A DNA stretch of 8,369 nt, taken from contig JAFXNX010000007.1 in the NCBI GenBank assembly GCA_017529175.1, positions 1-8,369 on the forward strand, in the 5' to 3' direction. The translations under genes and the position numbers were made by a program. The stretch is from Clostridia bacterium (GTDB lineage Bacteria; Bacillota_A; Clostridia; Oscillospirales; CAG-272). Under the pieces are notes generated by a model. The model saw only the letters and a program-made list of their open reading frames with translations. It had not been told where the DNA came from and did not search any database. Shown piece after piece: positions 4,395-8,369 of this stretch; the stretch's first letter is position 1; each line of letters starts with the position of its first letter.

Positions 4395-7300
4395 ATGAAG
4401 AAGTCGGGCGATAAGACCCCGCGTTCTGAAAAGAAGAAAAAGGTATCTGACGTCATCGCCCCGGTGAAGGTTTATTTTTCACCCGAGGGAACGATGAAGA
4501 AGTCAACCGTATTCGTCGGACTCGCATTTCGCGGCGCGGTCGCGTTCTGCGGTATCTTCGGACTGATGCACTTCCTTTTTCAGGCGACAGGTCTATATAC
4601 GACCTCATCCGACTATAGATTTTACTCTCTTTCCGCGTTTTATATGGCGGCGGTGTGTCTGGTCTTTGCCGCTCTTGCCGTCGTCGCGTCATACAATAAA
4701 AAATGCGCCGTCATCGTCTCGGCGTCCTCGCTTGCCGCCCTCGCGGGCCTTGCCGCGCTTCGCGGAAACCCCGTAACTCTCATTGAGAATGCGGCGAGGT
4801 ATCTTTACAACGGCGTTGTGAAGGGAATGAGCTCGTCCGGATATACGGAGTTTCTCTTCTATGCCGCAAGCGACGGTTACTCGTTCAAGGATGAAGTGCT
4901 TCTCAAATGGAGCGTAATCCTTTTTGCCGCTCTCTTCTCGGTGCTCTTCTGTTTCGCACTCGTGAAGAGGAGCAGCGTTCCGCTCTTTATCATTACAGTC
5001 GCTCCCATAGTCGTTATGATATTTATGTATAACGTTTCAAAGGGGAACCTCGGATTTGCCTTCGTCGTCGCCGCTATCGCCGGATTTATAGCGATAAAGC
5101 TCGTCGACACGAGATACAGCGGCGCGCTCGACAAACGCGCCGAAATGAAGGCGCGGCATAAGAAAAACCGCGCTGAAAGAACAGAGGAGCGAAACAACAG
5201 AAAGATCGCAAAACTGCGTCTTAAGAGCGCCGCAAACAGCGTTTACGACGCCGCGCTCGACGCCGAGATGGGCGCCCGCCGCGCCCGCCTTGCAAAGCGC
5301 GCGGTGATAGCGAACAACAAACAGATAGAAAAAGAAGAGAGAGCGTCGCGCCGAGCCGCGGAAGCGGAAGCGCGTCGCGAAGCGATTGAAAAGAGGCGCG
5401 AAGAGCGAAGACGCAAGGACGATCCGGCGTCGGAGCAGAAGCGAGCCGAGGAAGCGCTGCGCCGCAGGCGCAACCGCGCGGTATCGGGCTTTGCGGGCTT
5501 TGCCGCCGCATCCCTCGCGCTTCTTTCGGCGGCGATCCCGTTTGCGGTGGCGGGAAAGAACTTCCCGAAGATCACGTTTATCGACAACGGTATTAAGGAG
5601 ATACGTTCCTACGTCACCGATACGCTTCTCGGCGACGGAGTTGATCTTACAAAGAATCCTTACGGCGACTTTGAGTACTTCGGATATGAAAATTTGAGCT
5701 TTGACGAGCGCGTCTACGACGGCGTGCAGATATTCAGAGTCGAAGCTCCCGACAAAGATCCTATCTTTATAAAGAGCCGCACCGCGCTCGACTATGACAA
5801 TGAAAACAACGTCTGGAACTATGCCGACGACGACACGGTGGTGGCGTTCTCGAAAAAATTTGAGCGCGGCTTCACCCCCGACAGCATTACGGAAAAGGCG
5901 TATTCGTACCTCTATCCGCTCTCCTCAAAGCTCCCTGACAAAGGGACGGCGCAATCATTCAAAAAATACGGCTTTTCCGTTGAGAGCGTCCATCTTGTCA
6001 GAGTAAACGGCAGCGGAAGCATCGTCTTCACGCCGAACGTCATGAACCCGGAATACGGCATTCGGAACTATTCATCGACAGACGTGACGTCAAACAGATA
6101 CAGCTCGTTCTACGACGGTATATACACATCGCGGCACTTCGAGGCGATGGAGGACAATCTGGACTTTGAAAAGGGCTACAGCGCCGTATCGTACGTCTAC
6201 GTTCACAACGCATACGATATCTCGGACGTTTTCGAAACGGAAAACAGACTTATCGAGCTGACCTACTCTCTCGCGACGGGCGAGGACGGCGAGAGCGACA
6301 GCCGTCTTTTCAACAAGTACAAGAACGAAGCCGAAACTTATCCCTTCTACAACGATATCGGGGAGCGCTATTTCGGCGAAATGTCAGAAGACGAGAGGGC
6401 GGAATTCCTATCCTCTGTCGAGACAGAGCACAAATACAGAGCTTACGCCGAGGAAACGTACACGGCAACAAGCGGGAGCGCGAAAGTCGCCTCTCTTGCA
6501 AAGGAGATATTCAAAAATACCGATTCGACAAGGTACGACAAGGTCATAGCTGTGATTAGGTATCTTTCCGGCGACGGCTTTTCGTATTCGCTGTCCCCCG
6601 AAGTGCCGACGGCAGAGACGGAAGACGCCGAAGACCCTGATGCGCCGAAGAGGGAAGCGAGCGTTCTCGAGACGTTCCTTTTCGATACGAAATGCGGATA
6701 CTGCTCACACTACGCGACCGCCGCGGCGATGCTCCTTCGCGAGGCGGGGATCCCGGTAAGATTTGCGGAAGGATACAAGATAAACAGCTCGATGTGGCAC
6801 AGCGCGGGCGGATTCGGAACGGTCGACAAGTACCGCGCCGAGGCGTTCGACGAAAACTCTCACACCTGGATCGAAGTATATTTCGACTCGATCGGCTGGG
6901 TGCCGTTTGAGGTGACGAAGACTTTCACCGACGGCATTTACGACGTTGGAGAGACGGTCGCGCCGGGACCGGAGGCGACGGAGTCAGACGGAGAGCCCGT
7001 CACAGTTCCTCAAACCGGCACTGAGTCCGAGGAGACTTCCGAGCCCGAAGAGCCGGAAGCGCACTCCGGCAAAGTCGAGATAGATTTCATATTCCTCTGG
7101 AATGAGTACCGTCCATACTTCATAGCTCTTATAGTATTTATCCTCTTCCTTATCGCAGTAAGGCTCGTCGTCCTCGCAATATCCCGCCGCGCCGACGCGA
7201 TCGTTCTCAAGCGGAAAAAGAAGATAGAGCTAATAAAGAGCGAAGAACACTACAACGACAGCGCAACGGACGTCAGAGCGGAGACAAATTATCTTATCGA

Positions 7301-7580
7301 CACGCTCTTTGATATCTTCAAAGCGGTCGATATCGGTCCCGACTTCGGTGAGCTTCCCGCGGAATTCGGAGAGCGCCTTATGAAAGAGTACGGCGGGCTC
7401 TCCTCGGAGGACGCGCGTGAAGCGATGAGGTGTATAATGAAGGAAGAGTACGGTCACGGACTCGATTACGGCGAGATATCGACTCTTGCGACGTACGTCG
7501 AGGACGTCATAAGGACCGTTTACGCGGGACTTTCGAGAACAGAGCGGATAAAGCTCCGCTACATAAAGCATATTCTCTGA
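4395..7580 (+). CDS. TgpA-like membrane protein with extracellular transglutaminase domain
   Basis: 1061 residues from ATG 4395. Predicted order: Lys-rich cytoplasmic N-terminus; six membrane helices (about 40-62, 78-99, 104-122, 170-190, 195-212, 218-236); a cytoplasmic, extremely Arg/Lys/Glu/Ala-rich, probably coiled-coil segment (about 245-361); a seventh helix (363-386); a long extracellular part; an acidic Pro/Glu/Thr-rich linker (853-893); an eighth helix (about 907-930); and a 130-residue cytoplasmic tail like DUF4129. This topology is self-consistent. The transglutaminase-type core is at about 760-842: the likely nucleophile is C770 in C-G-Y-C-S-H-Y-A, the histidine is H823 in S-H-T-W-I-E-V-Y, and the third position is E839 in G-W-V-P-F-E-V-T, where many relatives have Asp. 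Such proteins, encoded next to MoxR and DUF58, may act as transglutaminases or peptidases on surface proteins or the cell wall; the substrate is unknown. About 700 residues are recognisable only by context. The gap to the next gene is 13 nt. Confidence 0.9.
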   Translation: MKKSGDKTPRSEKKKKVSDVIAPVKVYFSPEGTMKKSTVFVGLAFRGAVAFCGIFGLMHFLFQATGLYTTSSDYRFYSLSAFYMAAVCLVFAALAVVASYNKKCAVIVSASSLAALAGLAALRGNPVTLIENAARYLYNGVVKGMSSSGYTEFLFYAASDGYSFKDEVLLKWSVILFAALFSVLFCFALVKRSSVPLFIITVAPIVVMIFMYNVSKGNLGFAFVVAAIAGFIAIKLVDTRYSGALDKRAEMKARHKKNRAERTEERNNRKIAKLRLKSAANSVYDAALDAEMGARRARLAKRAVIANNKQIEKEERASRRAAEAEARREAIEKRREERRRKDDPASEQKRAEEALRRRRNRAVSGFAGFAAASLALLSAAIPFAVAGKNFPKITFIDNGIKEIRSYVTDTLLGDGVDLTKNPYGDFEYFGYENLSFDERVYDGVQIFRVEAPDKDPIFIKSRTALDYDNENNVWNYADDDTVVAFSKKFERGFTPDSITEKAYSYLYPLSSKLPDKGTAQSFKKYGFSVESVHLVRVNGSGSIVFTPNVMNPEYGIRNYSSTDVTSNRYSSFYDGIYTSRHFEAMEDNLDFEKGYSAVSYVYVHNAYDISDVFETENRLIELTYSLATGEDGESDSRLFNKYKNEAETYPFYNDIGERYFGEMSEDERAEFLSSVETEHKYRAYAEETYTATSGSAKVASLAKEIFKNTDSTRYDKVIAVIRYLSGDGFSYSLSPEVPTAETEDAEDPDAPKREASVLETFLFDTKCGYCSHYATAAAMLLREAGIPVRFAEGYKINSSMWHSAGGFGTVDKYRAEAFDENSHTWIEVYFDSIGWVPFEVTKTFTDGIYDVGETVAPGPEATESDGEPVTVPQTGTESEETSEPEEPEAHSGKVEIDFIFLWNEYRPYFIALIVFILFLIAVRLVVLAISRRADAIVLKRKKKIELIKSEEHYNDSATDVRAETNYLIDTLFDIFKAVDIGPDFGELPAEFGERLMKEYGGLSSEDAREAMRCIMKEEYGHGLDYGEISTLATYVEDVIRTVYAGLSRTERIKLRYIKHIL

Positions 7581-7593
7581 TAAGGGGTAACGA

Positions 7594-7983
7594 ATGTCAG
7601 GCGATATATCATCAAACGATCTTGCATATCTCGGCGACGCGGTCATAGAACTGTTCACAAGACGCTTTCTCGTGACGTGCGGCACGGACGGAAAACATCA
7701 TTCGGAATCGGCGATAGAGTTCGTCTGTGCCGCCGCGCAGTCCGACGCGCTCTCGAAGGTCGAATCCCTTTTTACCGAAGAGGAAGCGGACGTTTACCGC
7801 CGCGCAAGAAACAACTATCACACCTCAAACATACCAAAGAGCGCGTCAGCGCTTCAATACAGAAGATCTACCGGTTTTGAAGCCGTTTTCGGGTATCTCT
7901 ACCTTAAAGGGGACGTACCGCGGGCAAAAGAATTGTTCGAGGCGGCTTACGGTGAAATAATAAACAAAGTGAAAGGAAACTGA
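7594..7983 (+). CDS. mrnC: Mini-ribonuclease III (Mini-III), 23S rRNA maturation
   Basis: 129 residues, normal for Mini-III. The ATG at 7594 follows AAGGGG (7582-7587) at 6 nt. The protein is an RNase III catalytic domain without the double-stranded RNA binding domain. Visible signatures: L10-A-Y-L-G-D15-A-V-I-E-L near the N-terminus, with the conserved acidic residue D15; the R-R-A-R-N-N segment (69-74); and T93-G-F-E96-A-V-F-G-Y-L-Y-L with conserved E96. In Bacillus subtilis, Mini-III trims the double-stranded stem of the 23S rRNA precursor, a cytoplasmic, metal-dependent dimer reaction. In many Firmicutes mrnC lies next to cysS; here it follows the transglutaminase gene and is followed by hom with a 1-nt gap. 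The hom ribosome binding site lies within its last codons. Its role has no obvious link to the upstream trio; it probably just shares transcription. Confidence 0.93.
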   Translation: MSGDISSNDLAYLGDAVIELFTRRFLVTCGTDGKHHSESAIEFVCAAAQSDALSKVESLFTEEEADVYRRARNNYHTSNIPKSASALQYRRSTGFEAVFGYLYLKGDVPRAKELFEAAYGEIINKVKGN

Positions 7984-7984
7984 A

Positions 7985-8369
7985 ATGACAAACATTGCAA
8001 TACTCGGGTTCGGAGTCGTCGGCAGCGGTATCGCCGAAGTAATAGAGAGGAACGCGCTTCCGATAAGGCGTATGACGTCCGATACGATCAACGTAAAATA
8101 CATTCTCGACAAGAGGGATTTCCCGGATTCCCCCTACGGCGACCGCGTCGTGAAGGACCTGACCGTTATCGTGTCCGACCCGGAAGTATCGATTGTCTGC
8201 GAGGCGATGGGCGGAGTTCACCCGGCGTATGAGTTCACGATGGCGTGCTTTATGGCGGGAAAGAGCGTTGTAACCTCGAATAAGGAGCTTGTGGCGACTT
8301 GCGGCGCGGACCTTATGAACTCCGCGAAGAAGCACGGCGTTCACTACCTCTTCGAGGCGTCCGTCGGCG
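7985..8369 (+). CDS. hom: Homoserine dehydrogenase, N-terminal part (3' end outside window)
   Basis: Open from ATG 7985 to the window edge, 128 complete codons. The ATG follows AAAGGA (7972-7977, inside the end of mrnC) at 7 nt. The first residues form a Rossmann NAD(P)-binding fold: strand N3-I-A-I-L, then G8-F-G10-V-V-G13. The family block follows: C72-E-A-M-G-G in the position of the usual E-x-x-G-G, then the strongly conserved S98-N-K-E-L-V-A, and F123-E-A-S-V-G at the edge, which normally continues G-G-x-P. The enzyme reduces aspartate semialdehyde to homoserine in the cytoplasm, the branch point to threonine and methionine. The catalytic domain and any C-terminal ACT domain lie outside the window, so whether it is monofunctional and feedback-inhibited cannot be seen. 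No fused aspartokinase precedes it. Confidence 0.93.
   Translation, partial: MTNIAILGFGVVGSGIAEVIERNALPIRRMTSDTINVKYILDKRDFPDSPYGDRVVKDLTVIVSDPEVSIVCEAMGGVHPAYEFTMACFMAGKSVVTSNKELVATCGADLMNSAKKHGVHYLFEASVG

Overview
The window looks like a chromosomal segment from an anaerobic Gram-positive Clostridia-type bacterium, possibly an Oscillospirales-like gut or rumen lineage. This rests on strong GGAGG-type ribosome binding sites, a Mini-III RNase gene (typical of Firmicutes), two proteins with C-terminal type I dockerin modules, and intergenic repeats of a kind I associate with Clostridia. The species cannot be named from sequence alone. All supported genes are on the + strand.

Left region (1-1245): the 3' part of one dockerin protein gene runs off the left edge. 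It is followed by a complete small secreted dockerin protein gene. The two genes end in a 153-bp module that is identical at the protein level and differs at only three third-codon positions in DNA. This points to recent duplication or gene conversion. The body of the second gene is AT-rich, while its dockerin tail is GC-rich.

Intergenic region (1246-1607, 362 bp): it holds a small pair of alternative hairpins, a strong intrinsic terminator, a short degenerate interspersed repeat, a ladder of small hairpins separated by the constant word AATTTAGCT, an AT-rich candidate promoter region, and a short leader with two competing hairpins, one of which would hide the ribosome binding site of the next gene.

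Right region (1608-8369): a tightly packed run of five genes. The first three form the well-known set MoxR-type AAA+ ATPase, DUF58 (degenerate vWA) protein, and TgpA-like membrane transglutaminase. The ATPase probably acts as a chaperone or remodeller, the DUF58 protein as a membrane-anchored cytoplasmic adaptor, and the large membrane protein carries an extracellular Cys/His transglutaminase-type domain. Both the DUF58 protein and the transglutaminase carry unusually long, highly charged cytoplasmic insertions. Downstream come mrnC (Mini-III RNase, 23S rRNA maturation) and the start of hom (homoserine dehydrogenase), which runs off the right edge. Spacings are 1-36 nt with no terminator visible between them, so read-through transcription is likely.

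No tRNA, rRNA, CRISPR array, transposase or phage gene was found. The most notable signals are the hairpin ladder with changing but still complementary stems, the putative Shine-Dalgarno-sequestering leader, the charged inserts in both membrane partners, and the twin dockerin modules.
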